Shown in pieces: positions 42,637 through 54,704 of a stretch of DNA of 64,000 nt. The notes below the pieces were generated by a model. That model was given only the letters and a program-made list of their open reading frames with translations. It ran no database searches and was not told the origin of the DNA. The position numbers were made by a program, and so were the translations under genes. Position 1 is the first letter of the stretch. Each line of letters opens with the position of its first letter. This DNA comes from Herbiconiux sp. GTDB taxonomy: Bacteria; Actinomycetota; Actinomycetes; Actinomycetales; Microbacteriaceae. The stretch is from the NCBI RefSeq assembly GCF_004297105.1, contig NZ_SCVE01000020.1, positions 62,001 through 126,000 of the forward strand, given 5' to 3'.

Positions 42637-43515
42637 CTACTCCCGGCCGAGGTCGCGATGCTTGACGTTCACGACGACGCCGGGATAGCGGGCGATATGG
42701 TCGGCCAGTTCACGGGCGATGGCCACGGAACGGTGTTTGCCGCCCGTGCAGCCGATGGCGATCGTGGCGTGGCGCTTGTTCTCTCGCTGGTACCCCGCGA
42801 GAACGGGTTCGAGCGCCTTCGCATAGGCTTCGACGAATTCGTGGGCCCCGGGCTGACCCAGAACGTACTCGCTCACCTCGGGGTCGAGCCCCGTGTGTGC
42901 GCGCAGCTCGGGCACCCAGAACGGATTCGGCAGGAACCGCGCGTCGGCGATGCCATCGGCATCGGTGGGCGCACCGTATTTGAAGCCGAAGCTCATCACC
43001 GTGACCTGCACGCCAGCGGTGTCGGCGGTGGAGAACCGCTCCTGCACCACGGTGGCGAGCTGGTGGATGTTGAGGTCGGAGGTGTCGATGATGATGTCGG
43101 CCGACTCGCGGATGGGGCTGAGGCGAGAGCGTTCGGCCCCGATGCCGTCGAGCAGTGTGCCGTTTCCCTGGAGCGGATGCGGCCGGCGCACCTGCTCGAA
43201 TCTCCGCACCAGCGCCTGGTCGGTGGCTTCGAGGAAGAGCACCCGCAACTGGATGCCGCCACGGAGGGCCTGGATGATCTCCTGGAGGTCGGAGAAGAAG
43301 TCGCGCCCGCGCACATCCACCACCGCGGCGATGCGGGGAAGCGTGGAGCCGGCGTGCTCGGCGAGATCGACCAGAGGGCGCAGCATCTGCGGCGGCAGGT
43401 TGTCGACCACATACCAGCCGAGGTCTTCGAGGGCATTGGCCACCGTCGATCGGCCCGCACCGGACATGCCCGTGACGATCAGCACTTCTTGCTGCTGAGG
43501 AGAGTCGGGAGCCAT
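42637..43515 (-). CDS. rapZ: RapZ/YvcJ-family nucleotide-binding protein
   Basis: 292-residue P-loop protein. Walker A GMSGAGRS is near 16, WYVVDNLPP near 34, and the C-terminal [10 protein letters not shown] near 265 is the hallmark. It is an RNase adapter for amino-sugar control in E. coli; the actinobacterial role is less clear. It sits between uvrC and whiA. Confidence 0.95.
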   Translation of the reverse strand: MAPDSPQQQEVLIVTGMSGAGRSTVANALEDLGWYVVDNLPPQMLRPLVDLAEHAGSTLPRIAAVVDVRGRDFFSDLQEIIQALRGGIQLRVLFLEATDQALVRRFEQVRRPHPLQGNGTLLDGIGAERSRLSPIRESADIIIDTSDLNIHQLATVVQERFSTADTAGVQVTVMSFGFKYGAPTDADGIADARFLPNPFWVPELRAHTGLDPEVSEYVLGQPGAHEFVEAYAKALEPVLAGYQRENKRHATIAIGCTGGKHRSVAIARELADHIARYPGVVVNVKHRDLGRE

Positions 43516-43554
43516 CGTTCGCTTTCGCTTCGTTATCGGACCGTGCAGTCAAGC

Positions 43555-45471
43555 CTACCGGGCGAGAGTTTCGCAGATCGTCTGAGCCAGCTGAGGACCG
43601 ATGCCCTTGACCTCGGCGATGGCCGGCACGTCGGCCTTCTTGAGCTCGGCGACCGAACCGAAGTGCCGAAGCAGTTCTTTCACCCGCGATGGGCCGAGAC
43701 CGGGGATCTCGGAGAGCACGGAACCGATGTCGCGTTTGCGCCGGGCCCGCTGGTGGGTGATGGCGAAGCGGTGCGCCTCGTCACGGATGCGCTGGATCAT
43801 GAAGAGCGCCTCACTGCCGCGCGGGAGGATCACCGGATAGTCGGTGTCGGGCAGCCAGACCTCCTCGAGCCGCTTCGCGATGCCGGCGAGGAAGATGCCC
43901 TGCACGCCCGATTCCTCGAGCGCCTTGGCTGCGGCGTTCACCTGGGGCTGGCCACCGTCGACGATGAGGAGATTCGGCGGGTAGGAGAACTTCTTGCGCT
44001 TCGTCGGTTCGATCGGACCCTCGCCCGCCTCGAAGACACCGGCATCCGATGCCGGGTCGTCGGGATGCGCGTCGTCGGGCTTGAGGTAGGCCAGACGCCG
44101 CGTGATGACCTGGTAGATCGACTCGGTGTCGTCGGTGGAATCCGCGATCGTGAAGCGGCGGTACTGGTCTTTGCGGGCCAGGCCGTCTTCGAACACCACC
44201 ATCGAGGCCACGATGTTGGTGCCGGCGAGGTGCGACACGTCGAAGCACTCCATGCGCAGCGGGGCATCCGTCATCCCCAGCGCCTCCTGGATGTCGGTGA
44301 GTGCCGCCGAGCGCGCCACGAAGTCGCTCGAGCGGCGCGTCTTGTAGAGCATGAGGTTGTTCTTCGCGTTCATCGTGGCGGTCTGCATGAGTGCCGCCTT
44401 CTCGCCGCGCTGGGCGGTGTGCAGCTTCACGGTGCCGGGCGTGCCGTCTCGCTTCGGGCGCCGCTCCCCCAGCCACGACTCGAGCTCCACGGTGTCGTCG
44501 GGCAGGGCCGGCACGATGATCTCCTTCGGCGGTTCCTCGCCGTCGTAGGCCTGTTGCAGGATCGAGTCGACCAGTTCAGCGGTGTCGACGTCGATCTCCT
44601 TGTCGACCGTCCACGAGCGCTCTCCACGGATGCGCCCCCCGCGCACGATGAACTGCTGAACGGATGCGGCGAGCTCATCGTGCTCGATGGCGAACAGATC
44701 GGCGTCGACCTTGTCGCGCAACACCACGGCGCTCTTGGCCAGCACGGCTTCGAGGGCCTGGAGCTGGTCGCGGTACTTCGCCGCGGCCTCGTAGTCTTGC
44801 CGCTCGGCCGCTGCTCGCATCTTCTTCGTGGCCGCGGTGACGAATCGCTTGTCGCCACCCGCCATGAAGGCCACGAAGTCGTTCACGATCTCGCGGTGCT
44901 CCTCGACGGTGACCTTGCCCGAGCACGGACCGCCGCAGCGACCGATCTGGCCGGGAAAGCAGGGCCGCCCCGTCTGCATGGCGTGCTTGTAGCTCGAATC
45001 GGAGCAGGTGCGGATGGGGAACGCCTTGATCATGAGGTCGATCGTGTCTCGCACCGCCCAGATCTTGGGGTAGGGGCCGAAGTAGCGGGCGCCCTTGATG
45101 CGGTGGTTTCGGGTCACCATCACGCGCGGTGCTTCGTCGCCCAGCGTGACCGTCATGAAGGGGTAGGTCTTGTCGTCGCGGAACTTGACGTTGAACGGCG
45201 GGTTGAACTCCTTGATCCAGGTGTACTCGAGCTGGAGTGACTCGACATCGGTGGCCACGACGGTCCACTCGACCCCCGCGGCCGATGTGACCATGCGGCG
45301 GGTGCGTTCGTGCAGGCTGCGCAGCGGTGCGAAGTAGTTGCTGAGCCGAGCGCGGAGGTTCTTCGCCTTGCCGACGTAGAGCACCCGGCCGGATGCGTCT
45401 TTGAAGCGGTACACGCCGGGCTGCGTGGGGATCTCGCCGGCCTTGGGCCGGTAGGAAACGGTGTCTGCCAT
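43555..45471 (-). CDS. uvrC: UvrABC system protein C
   Basis: 638 residues. The N-terminal GIY-YIG nuclease domain ([18 protein letters not shown] near 20-38) makes the 3' incision; a UVR segment follows near 210-240; the RNase H-like domain ([10 protein letters not shown] near 390) makes the 5' incision; tandem helix-hairpin-helix motifs ([25 protein letters not shown]) close the protein. ATG 45471 is chosen from where conservation begins. Confidence 0.96.
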   Translation of the reverse strand: MADTVSYRPKAGEIPTQPGVYRFKDASGRVLYVGKAKNLRARLSNYFAPLRSLHERTRRMVTSAAGVEWTVVATDVESLQLEYTWIKEFNPPFNVKFRDDKTYPFMTVTLGDEAPRVMVTRNHRIKGARYFGPYPKIWAVRDTIDLMIKAFPIRTCSDSSYKHAMQTGRPCFPGQIGRCGGPCSGKVTVEEHREIVNDFVAFMAGGDKRFVTAATKKMRAAAERQDYEAAAKYRDQLQALEAVLAKSAVVLRDKVDADLFAIEHDELAASVQQFIVRGGRIRGERSWTVDKEIDVDTAELVDSILQQAYDGEEPPKEIIVPALPDDTVELESWLGERRPKRDGTPGTVKLHTAQRGEKAALMQTATMNAKNNLMLYKTRRSSDFVARSAALTDIQEALGMTDAPLRMECFDVSHLAGTNIVASMVVFEDGLARKDQYRRFTIADSTDDTESIYQVITRRLAYLKPDDAHPDDPASDAGVFEAGEGPIEPTKRKKFSYPPNLLIVDGGQPQVNAAAKALEESGVQGIFLAGIAKRLEEVWLPDTDYPVILPRGSEALFMIQRIRDEAHRFAITHQRARRKRDIGSVLSEIPGLGPSRVKELLRHFGSVAELKKADVPAIAEVKGIGPQLAQTICETLAR

Positions 45472-45586
45472 GGTTGGTTCAATTCTCGCATCCGGCGCCG
45501 ACATCGATGCCCGTACGATCGGTGTGCGGGTGCGCGCTGAGCGGACGCGAGCGGGTTCGCACCCACCGAGACGAGAAGGATGCACG

Positions 45587-46861
45587 ATGGATACGGCTAC
45601 CAGGGCACTGCTGATCGCCTTCACGGGCTGGTACAAGCGGCATGCGGGTGACGATCCCGAGCACGCCGCAGCCGACGAGCTGACCCCGCTGCTGGGCACG
45701 ATGTTCGAGGTCACGAACGGCGCGCTCCGGACGCCGACCGCGGAGGTGTTGGAGAACCTGGTGGCGAGCCTCGACGGTGATCTCGAGCTCGAAGCGCTGC
45801 GGCCGCAGCTTCTCGACGCCCTCGAGCACTACCTCGACTTCGCCGTGGAGACGGGCTCCTGGCCGGGCACCGACGCCCAGATCGCACAGAGTGCCGACGT
45901 GCTGGAGCGCGCCTACGAGCTCACCACGGGACTGCTCCCGTATCTTCTCGATGCCCTCAACGACATCGATGATGTTCCCGCCGAGATCGAGCGCGCCGCG
46001 TTCGAGGCGCTCACCGCCCGCATCCGTTCGTCGCAGGAGCTGGCCGACCACCTCCGCACCGTGCTCGACGAGGGGGCGGACAGTTCGACTGTCTCCGGCG
46101 CGCTCGCCCTCGAGAGGGTGCTCGGAGTGCTCAGTGTGGCCGCCTACCCGGCGCTGCTCCCCGGGCTCTCGACCGCGCGGGTCGAGGAGATGCTCGATGT
46201 CGCGGCGGGCGTGACCGCAGCGGAGGCGCGCGAGGCTCGACCTGCCACCGACAGGATTCTGGCGGGATTCGAGTTCGACGGAATCCTGCAGCCGGGCGTG
46301 GATGAGGACGCGGATCGATTGATCGCCGCGCCCGGCCTCCGGCCCGCGCTGGCCGACGCGCTCATCGACCTCGCGGAAGAGTGGGGTCTGCTGACGGACG
46401 ACGAGGCGAATCCGCATCCGGACGGCACAGCCCTGCAGGTGAAGGCGACCATCGCCGACACGAAACCGGCGGAGTGGCGCCGCCTGCTGTTCGCCGCCGA
46501 CGCGGACTTCGGTGAGCTGCATCTCGCGCTGCAGCTCGCATTCGACTGGTCCGATTCCGATCCCCACGAATTCACGCTCGCCGATGAGCCGGGCACCGTG
46601 CTCACCACCGTCGATCTGCTCGAGGGGCTGGCCGTGGAGGACGCCCTCGACGAGGACGAGGTGGAACTCGGCGAACTCTTCGTCGACGTCGGAGACGAGG
46701 TTCTCTACCGCTACGGGCAGGATGACGTGCGCCGCCTCGTGGTGCGGTTGGAGCGGATCGTCGAGTCGTCGGATCAGGTGTTGCCCCGATGTGTGGGCGC
46801 GTCGGCGGGCATCGATGTGGGCGAGGCCGACCGTTTGCTGTCGCCGTTGCGCCTGCGCTGA
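45587..46861 (+). CDS. Protein with C-terminal pRiA4b ORF-3-like domain
   Basis: 424 residues. The first 300 are mainly helical, acidic and unassigned. The C-terminal 125 residues carry [19 protein letters not shown] and [19 protein letters not shown], matching plasmid pRiA4b ORF-3-like domains, found in mobile-element passenger genes and chromosomes and of unknown function. ATG 45587 follows AGAAGGA. It stands alone, divergent from uvrC and convergent with uvrA. Confidence 0.75.
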   Translation: MDTATRALLIAFTGWYKRHAGDDPEHAAADELTPLLGTMFEVTNGALRTPTAEVLENLVASLDGDLELEALRPQLLDALEHYLDFAVETGSWPGTDAQIAQSADVLERAYELTTGLLPYLLDALNDIDDVPAEIERAAFEALTARIRSSQELADHLRTVLDEGADSSTVSGALALERVLGVLSVAAYPALLPGLSTARVEEMLDVAAGVTAAEAREARPATDRILAGFEFDGILQPGVDEDADRLIAAPGLRPALADALIDLAEEWGLLTDDEANPHPDGTALQVKATIADTKPAEWRRLLFAADADFGELHLALQLAFDWSDSDPHEFTLADEPGTVLTTVDLLEGLAVEDALDEDEVELGELFVDVGDEVLYRYGQDDVRRLVVRLERIVESSDQVLPRCVGASAGIDVGEADRLLSPLRLR

Positions 46862-46869
46862 TCCGCCCC

Positions 46870-46905
46870 GCGCGCCGCGCAGTCCCGTGCGGGCGCGCGG
46901 CGCGC
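46870..46905. terminator. GC-rich hairpin between the pRiA4b-like gene and uvrA
   Basis: 11-bp arms (46870-46880 and 46895-46905) around a 14-base loop that itself contains CCCG/CGGG. It lies 9 bases after one stop and 17 beyond the other, a bidirectional terminator. Confidence 0.75.
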
Positions 46906-46921
46906 TCGAGCTAGTGCCGGG

Positions 46922-49876
<2,955 letters not shown>

Positions 49877-49882
49877 CCCGAA

Positions 49883-49888
49883 AGTCTA
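49883..49888 (-). promoter_or_regulatory. Putative -10 box for a leaderless uvrA mRNA
   Basis: TAGACT on the minus strand ending six bases before GTG 49876. There is no Shine-Dalgarno at normal distance. No GAAC-N4-GTTC LexA-type box was seen nearby. Confidence 0.45.
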
Positions 49889-50030
49889 TGTCGACCCACC
49901 GACACCGGCCCCCGATTACGCTCTGGGCAACATCCCCAGACCAGCCGAACGGGTCGCGCTCTCGGTGCGATTTCCGAACCCGCCCGCCTGTCGTTCTCGT
50001 CGAGATCGAATTCGCAATAATAATGTGAGT

Positions 50031-50423
50031 ATGACTCATACACTAGTGGACTCGCCCCGTAGATCCGCAACAACACCGCTTGCCTTGGCGTTCGGCGTCG
50101 CTGCACTCTTGCTTTTCGCTGTCCGACCGATTGGTGCAGGAACACTGGCGATCATGGCCTCACATGGCGGAAACGTCTACACCGCTATGGCTGTCTCGCC
50201 TTTCGTCATGGATGGGATGAGCAACTGGCTCTTCGATGCCGGTTCGGTTCTGCTTCTCGCGGGCAGCGGCCTCATTGCCGGCATCTTCGCGGCTCGTGGC
50301 GGGCGGGCCTCCGTATGGCCGACGGCCGTTCTGCTCGCCCCGTCGGCGACGGCGCTGCTCTTCACTGCGGGCTCGTTCGTGGTGTTCTGGCGCTGGGCAG
50401 ACCTCCTCTCCTTGTGGTCATGA
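50031..50423 (+). CDS. Small membrane protein, unrecognised
   Basis: 130 residues with about three hydrophobic segments (roughly 17-37, 66-90, 97-120) and few charges. I recognise no family. The start ATGACTCA follows an AT-rich TAATAAT about six bases upstream and lacks a ribosome binding site. It is first of three unknown membrane genes between uvrA and uvrB, with visibly lower GC and weaker codon bias than neighbours, suggesting later acquisition. Confidence 0.6.
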   Translation: MTHTLVDSPRRSATTPLALAFGVAALLLFAVRPIGAGTLAIMASHGGNVYTAMAVSPFVMDGMSNWLFDAGSVLLLAGSGLIAGIFAARGGRASVWPTAVLLAPSATALLFTAGSFVVFWRWADLLSLWS

Positions 50424-50441
50424 CAGAGCTGGTGGGTTGAC

Positions 50442-50837
50442 GTGACGAATGCTCAGTACATGTCCTCACAGATCACCGCTCCAGGCCGCTCGGCGCAGGC
50501 GAATGCGGCACTCGTTCTCGGGGTCGTGGCCGCCCTCCTCGGCCTTCCAAGTCTCTTGACGCTCGCAGTGTTCTCACCCCCGAAGATGACGGAGTGGGTA
50601 CCGGCCCTGGTTCCCAGCTGTCTGCTCGGAATCGCGATTTATGGGGCGCCGCCATACGCCATCGGAGCCTTCGCCGTGGCTCTCGCCGGCATCGCTTTCG
50701 GCCTCGTCGCTCTGATGCGACGGTCGGCCGCTCGGTGCGCGGTTGCCGGCATCGTTCTCGCAGTAGCTGCCTGTGTCGTGAGCCTGATCCCCTGGGTGGG
50801 CTGGGCGCTTATCCTGTCCGGCTCAATGGTGGTCTGA
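50442..50837 (+). CDS. Small DUF4190-like membrane protein
   Basis: 131 residues with four hydrophobic segments. The pattern SAQANAALVLGVVAALLG ... GIAFGLVALMRR ... GIVLAVAACVVSLI resembles the four-helix or two-helix repeats of DUF4190-like proteins (Gly-x-Ala-x-Gly helix pairs split by a basic turn); this is only a resemblance. It starts at GTG 50442, 18 bases after the previous gene, so is probably cotranscribed. Function unknown. Confidence 0.6.
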   Translation: MTNAQYMSSQITAPGRSAQANAALVLGVVAALLGLPSLLTLAVFSPPKMTEWVPALVPSCLLGIAIYGAPPYAIGAFAVALAGIAFGLVALMRRSAARCAVAGIVLAVAACVVSLIPWVGWALILSGSMVV

Positions 50838-50922
50838 CTGGCCACGAGGCGGGGCCAAATCGGGAGGAGAACACTGCGACCGTGGCGCCCGAGTGCGGAC
50901 AATATCGATTGCCGGCGCGCGA

Positions 50923-50928
50923 TAGTAT
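50923..50928 (+). promoter_or_regulatory. Putative -10 box of the third small membrane gene
   Basis: TAGTAT ending six bases before ATG 50935. The adjoining ATGAGTATGGCTCA closely matches GTGAGTATGACTCA at the start of the gene at 50031. The -35 is weak. Confidence 0.35.
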
Positions 50929-50934
50929 ATGAGT

Positions 50935-51369
50935 ATGGCTCAGAGAAATGAACTTTGGATCTCCTCTCCGTACTCTCCAGAGAGGCCGGGGGCAAGGATG
51001 GCACGAGGGGTCCGTGCTGCCGCGGCGTGGTGTGCCGTGCCTGCGCTCGCGCTGGCGACGCCTACGCTGCTGATCTATGCGATTTACGCGGGATTGGGTC
51101 AAGGTATCGACTTTCCGCCCCTGTACTTCATCGTGACGATGTTCGCGGTGTGCTTTCAGATCTCGGTCGTGACGACTCCTCTGGCGTTCACCTTTGGCGT
51201 GGCCGCGATCGTGCTCGGGCTCATCGCCCTCGTCACAGCCCATCGCAACGCGACTGCCTATGTCGCGATTGCATTGGGATTGACGTCTCTGCTGATCGTC
51301 CTGCCCGACCTTCTAGTACAGGTTGCCCCCGATGCGTTCCTCATCAATGGATACGAGTCCTGGTACTGA
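50935..51369 (+). CDS. Small membrane protein, unrecognised
   Basis: 144 residues with about three hydrophobic segments (roughly 25-47, 60-85, 88-120). It has the same general build as the two genes before it, but I find no named family. ATG 50935 lies six bases after a TAGTAT box; an in-frame ATG at 50929 is the alternative. It converges on uvrB with 87 bases between stops, in which I saw no strong hairpin. Confidence 0.6.
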   Translation: MAQRNELWISSPYSPERPGARMARGVRAAAAWCAVPALALATPTLLIYAIYAGLGQGIDFPPLYFIVTMFAVCFQISVVTTPLAFTFGVAAIVLGLIALVTAHRNATAYVAIALGLTSLLIVLPDLLVQVAPDAFLINGYESWY

Positions 51370-51456
51370 ATCAGACCATTTGCCTGAGCGACAGGCAGCA
51401 GTCCCGCACGGCACGTCATTCTCTGTCCTCAGTCCTCCTGCCCATCGGGCACCCCG

Positions 51457-53526
51457 TCAGGAGATGTGGCCTGCCTTCTCCATCTGGCGGAGTTCGCGCT
51501 TGAGTTCGGCGACCTCGTCGCGGAGGCGGCCTGCGAGCTCGAACTTGAGCTCGGCGGCGGCTTCGAGCATCTGGCCGTTGAGGTCGGCGATGATCGACTC
51601 GAGGTCGTTCGCGCCGGCCGCGGCGATGCCCTCGCGACGGAGGTTCGGCGTGGGGCTCTTCTTGCCTCGGCCCGAACGGTCGCGCAGCAGCTCTGCCGTG
51701 TCGGCACCCTCGCGGGCCAGGGCCTCGGTGATGTCGGCGATCTTCTTACGGAGGGGCTGCGGGTCGATGCCGTGCAGGGTGTTGTAGGCCACTTGCTTCT
51801 CACGGCGACGATCGGTCTCGTCGATCGCGAGACGCATCGAGTCGGTCATCTTGTCGGCGTAGAGGTGCACCTCGCCCGACACATTCCGTGCGGCACGGCC
51901 GATGGTCTGGATGAGCGACGTCGACGACCGGAGGAAGCCCTCCTTATCGGCATCCAGGATCGCCACCAACGACACCTCGGGCAGGTCGAGCCCCTCCCTC
52001 AAGAGGTTGATGCCCACCAACACGTCGTAGACGCCCATCCGCAACTCGGTGAGCAGTTCGACGCGCCGCAGGGTGTCGACGTCGGAGTGCAGGTAGCGCA
52101 CCCGCACGCCCGCCTCGGTGAGGTAGTCGGTGAGTTCTTCGGCCATCTTCTTGGTGAGAGTGGTGACCAGCACGCGCTCGTCTCTCGCGGCACGGATGCG
52201 GATCTCTTCGAGCAGGTCGTCGATCTGACCCTTCGACGGCTTCACGATCAGCGTCGGGTCGATGAGGCCGGTGGGGCGGATGATCTGCTCCACCACACCA
52301 TCGGCGATGCCCATCTCGTACTTGCCGGGCGTGGCCGACAGGTACACCGTCTGGCCCACCCGGTTCTTGAACTCGTTCCACTTCAGCGGACGGTTGTCGA
52401 GAGCGCTGGGCAGCCGGAAACCGTGGTCGACCAGGGTGCGCTTACGCGAGGAGTCGCCCTCGTACATCGCCCCGATCTGCGGCACGGTGACGTGCGACTC
52501 GTCGATGACCACCAGGAAGTCGTCGGGGAAGAAGTCGATGAGGCAGTGCGGCGCCTCGCCGGGCTGGCGGCCGTCGATGTGCCGGGAGTAGTTCTCGATG
52601 CCCGAGCAGAAGCCGATCTGCTGCATCATCTCGAGATCGAAGGTGGTGCGCATCCGGAGCCGCTGGGCTTCGAGCAGCTTGCCTTCGCGCTCCAGCACGG
52701 CGAGCCGGTCGTGCAACTCGGTCTGGATGGTCTCGATCGCCCGGTGCATCACGTTCGTGTCGGCCACGTAGTGCGAGCCCGGAAACACCGAGACCGCCTC
52801 CATCTTCTTCACGATGTCGCCGGTGAGCGGATGCAGCGCGTACAGACCCTCGATCTCATCGCCGAACATCTCGATGCGGATGGCCAACTCCTCATACATC
52901 GGGATGATCTCGATGGTGTCGCCGCGCACCCGGAAGTTGCCGCGCGAGAAGTCGACGTCGTTGCGCTGGTACTGCATCGAGACGAAGCGCCGGATGAGCC
53001 AGTCGCGGTCGACCTTGTCGCCGACCTGCAGCGCGATCATCGCGTTGAGATACTGCTCCGGTGCGCCCAAGCCGTAGATGCACGACACGGTCGACACGAC
53101 GACGACGTCGCGCCGCGAGAGCAGCGAGTTCGTGGTGGAGTGCCGGAGGCGTTCGACCTCCTCGTTGATCGACGAGTCCTTCTCGATGAAGGTGTCGGTC
53201 TGCGGCACATAGGCCTCGGGCTGGTAGTAGTCGTAGTACGACACGAAGTACTCGACCGCGTTGTTGGGCATCAGCTCGCGGAACTCGTTCGCGAGCTGGG
53301 CGGCCAGCGTCTTGTTGTGCGCCAGCACGAGAGTGGGGCGCTGCACCTGCTCGATGAGCCACGCGGTGGTGGCCGACTTGCCCGTACCCGTTGCGCCGAG
53401 CAGCACGACATCCGTCTCACCCGCGTTGATACGCCCGGCCAGCTCGGCGATGGCCGCCGGCTGGTCGCCACTCGGCGTGTATTCACTGATGACCTCGAAC
53501 GGGTGTACAGAGCGAGTGGGTTCCAT
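51457..53526 (-). CDS. uvrB: UvrABC system protein B
   Basis: 689 residues. Helicase motif [11 protein letters not shown] is near 44-53, the beta-hairpin region [12 protein letters not shown] near 97-108, DESHVT near 344-349 and the motif VI region QTIGRAARN near 547. The C-terminal UVR motif that binds UvrC is [13 protein letters not shown] near 675. The enzyme verifies damage after UvrA loading. ATG 53526 lies six bases after TAAACT, so it is probably leaderless. Confidence 0.96.
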   Translation of the reverse strand: MEPTRSVHPFEVISEYTPSGDQPAAIAELAGRINAGETDVVLLGATGTGKSATTAWLIEQVQRPTLVLAHNKTLAAQLANEFRELMPNNAVEYFVSYYDYYQPEAYVPQTDTFIEKDSSINEEVERLRHSTTNSLLSRRDVVVVSTVSCIYGLGAPEQYLNAMIALQVGDKVDRDWLIRRFVSMQYQRNDVDFSRGNFRVRGDTIEIIPMYEELAIRIEMFGDEIEGLYALHPLTGDIVKKMEAVSVFPGSHYVADTNVMHRAIETIQTELHDRLAVLEREGKLLEAQRLRMRTTFDLEMMQQIGFCSGIENYSRHIDGRQPGEAPHCLIDFFPDDFLVVIDESHVTVPQIGAMYEGDSSRKRTLVDHGFRLPSALDNRPLKWNEFKNRVGQTVYLSATPGKYEMGIADGVVEQIIRPTGLIDPTLIVKPSKGQIDDLLEEIRIRAARDERVLVTTLTKKMAEELTDYLTEAGVRVRYLHSDVDTLRRVELLTELRMGVYDVLVGINLLREGLDLPEVSLVAILDADKEGFLRSSTSLIQTIGRAARNVSGEVHLYADKMTDSMRLAIDETDRRREKQVAYNTLHGIDPQPLRKKIADITEALAREGADTAELLRDRSGRGKKSPTPNLRREGIAAAGANDLESIIADLNGQMLEAAAELKFELAGRLRDEVAELKRELRQMEKAGHIS

Positions 53527-53532
53527 GCGTTA

Positions 53533-53538
53533 AGTTTA
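53533..53538 (-). promoter_or_regulatory. Putative -10 box for a leaderless uvrB mRNA
   Basis: TAAACT on the minus strand ending six bases before ATG 53526, without a Shine-Dalgarno. An imperfect hairpin (GAGCAC...GTCGGTGCTC, 53541-53569) lies behind it, in the gap to pfkA. Confidence 0.45.
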
Positions 53539-53629
53539 GGGAGCACCACCGACACCAGCGTCGGTGCTCGCTCAGAGCGTGATGCCGAGCGGAGCAACCT
53601 CACCCACCACCACACGAGGTAGACATCAG

Positions 53630-54655
53630 ATGCGTATTGGAATCCTCACGTCAGGCGGCGACTGCCCCGGTCTGAACGCGGTCATCCGCGGTGCCGTGCT
53701 GAAGGGCACCGAGATCAACGGCCAGGAGTTCGTCGGCTTCAAAGACGGCTGGCGCGGGGTCGTGAACGGCGACGTGCGACCGCTCGAGCGCAGCGACGTG
53801 CGCGGCATCGCCAAGCAGGGCGGCACCATCCTCGGCACCTCGCGCACCAACCCGTTCGAAGGCAATGGCGGGCCCGAGCGCATCCAGGAGATGCTCGACG
53901 CCAACGGCATCGACGCCATCATGGCGATCGGCGGCGAAGGCACCCTCGCCGCGGCGAAGCGGCTGACGGATGCGGGCCTCAAGATCGTGGGCGTTCCCAA
54001 GACCGTCGACAACGACCTCGACGCCACCGACTACACCTTCGGCTTCGACACCGCCGTGGAGATCGCCACCGAGGCCATGGATCGCCTGCGCACCACCGGC
54101 GACTCGCACAGCCGCTGCATGGTGGCCGAGGTCATGGGCCGGCATGTCGGCTGGATCGCGCTGCACTCCGGTATGGCCGCGGGCGCGCACGCCATCCTCA
54201 TCCCGGAGCAGACCACGAGCCTCGAGCAGGTGGCCGCATGGGTCAGAAGCGCCGCCGACCGTGGTCGCGCCCCGCTCGTCGTGGTGGCGGAGGGCTTCAA
54301 ACCCGACCACGCCGACGACGCCCACTCGGAGCGAGGCCTGGACGCCTTCGGCCGCCCGCGCCTGGGCGGCATCGGCGAGCGTCTCGCCCCCATGATCGAG
54401 GAGCTCACGGGCATCGAGACCCGCGCCACGACCCTCGGCCACATCCAGCGCGGTGGTGTTCCCACCGCCTTCGACCGGGTGCTGGCCACCCGGCTCGGCA
54501 TGGCGGCCTCCGACATCGTGCAGGACGGCGCGTGGGGCCGCATGGTGGCGCTCCAGGGCACCGACATCATCACGGTGGCGTTCGAGGATGCGCTCGGCAA
54601 GCTCAAGACCGTTCCGCAGCACCGCTACGAGGAAGCGGCGATGCTCTTCGGCTGA
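53630..54655 (+). CDS. pfkA: 6-phosphofructokinase
   Basis: 341 residues. GILTSGGDCPGLNA is near 4-17, GGEGT near 103-107, PKTVDND near 124-130, and MGRHVGWIA near 170. Glycine in GGEGT predicts ATP rather than pyrophosphate as donor; lysine in PKT follows the group III enzymes of actinobacteria. It phosphorylates fructose-6-phosphate. GAGGT lies before ATG 53630. It is separate from the other glycolytic genes. Confidence 0.93.
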   Translation: MRIGILTSGGDCPGLNAVIRGAVLKGTEINGQEFVGFKDGWRGVVNGDVRPLERSDVRGIAKQGGTILGTSRTNPFEGNGGPERIQEMLDANGIDAIMAIGGEGTLAAAKRLTDAGLKIVGVPKTVDNDLDATDYTFGFDTAVEIATEAMDRLRTTGDSHSRCMVAEVMGRHVGWIALHSGMAAGAHAILIPEQTTSLEQVAAWVRSAADRGRAPLVVVAEGFKPDHADDAHSERGLDAFGRPRLGGIGERLAPMIEELTGIETRATTLGHIQRGGVPTAFDRVLATRLGMAASDIVQDGAWGRMVALQGTDIITVAFEDALGKLKTVPQHRYEEAAMLFG

Positions 54656-54669
54656 TGCGGAACTGAGAT

Positions 54670-54698
54670 TTGCTCTGCATTGGGATTCCGACTAGCGT
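54670..54698 (+). promoter_or_regulatory. Promoter of the propeller gene (leaderless)
   Basis: -35 TTGCTC (54670-54675), 17 bases, -10 TAGCGT (54693-54698), then six bases to ATG 54705. This is the best-formed promoter in the window, and there is no Shine-Dalgarno. Confidence 0.55.
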
Positions 54699-54704
54699 GA
54701 CCTC

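Noticed and set aside
42556..45240. 894-codon plus-strand open frame opposite rapZ and uvrC
   Set aside because: It spans two well-supported minus-strand genes and has no recognisable domain.
53541..53569. LexA/SOS box between uvrB and pfkA
   Set aside because: The inverted repeat is imperfect and does not match the actinobacterial GAAC-N4-GTTC pattern.
51466..53622. Long plus-strand open frame (718 codons) opposite uvrB
   Set aside because: It is the antisense shadow of a conserved gene; its translation is Val/Gly/His/Arg-rich with no domain, as expected in GC-rich DNA.
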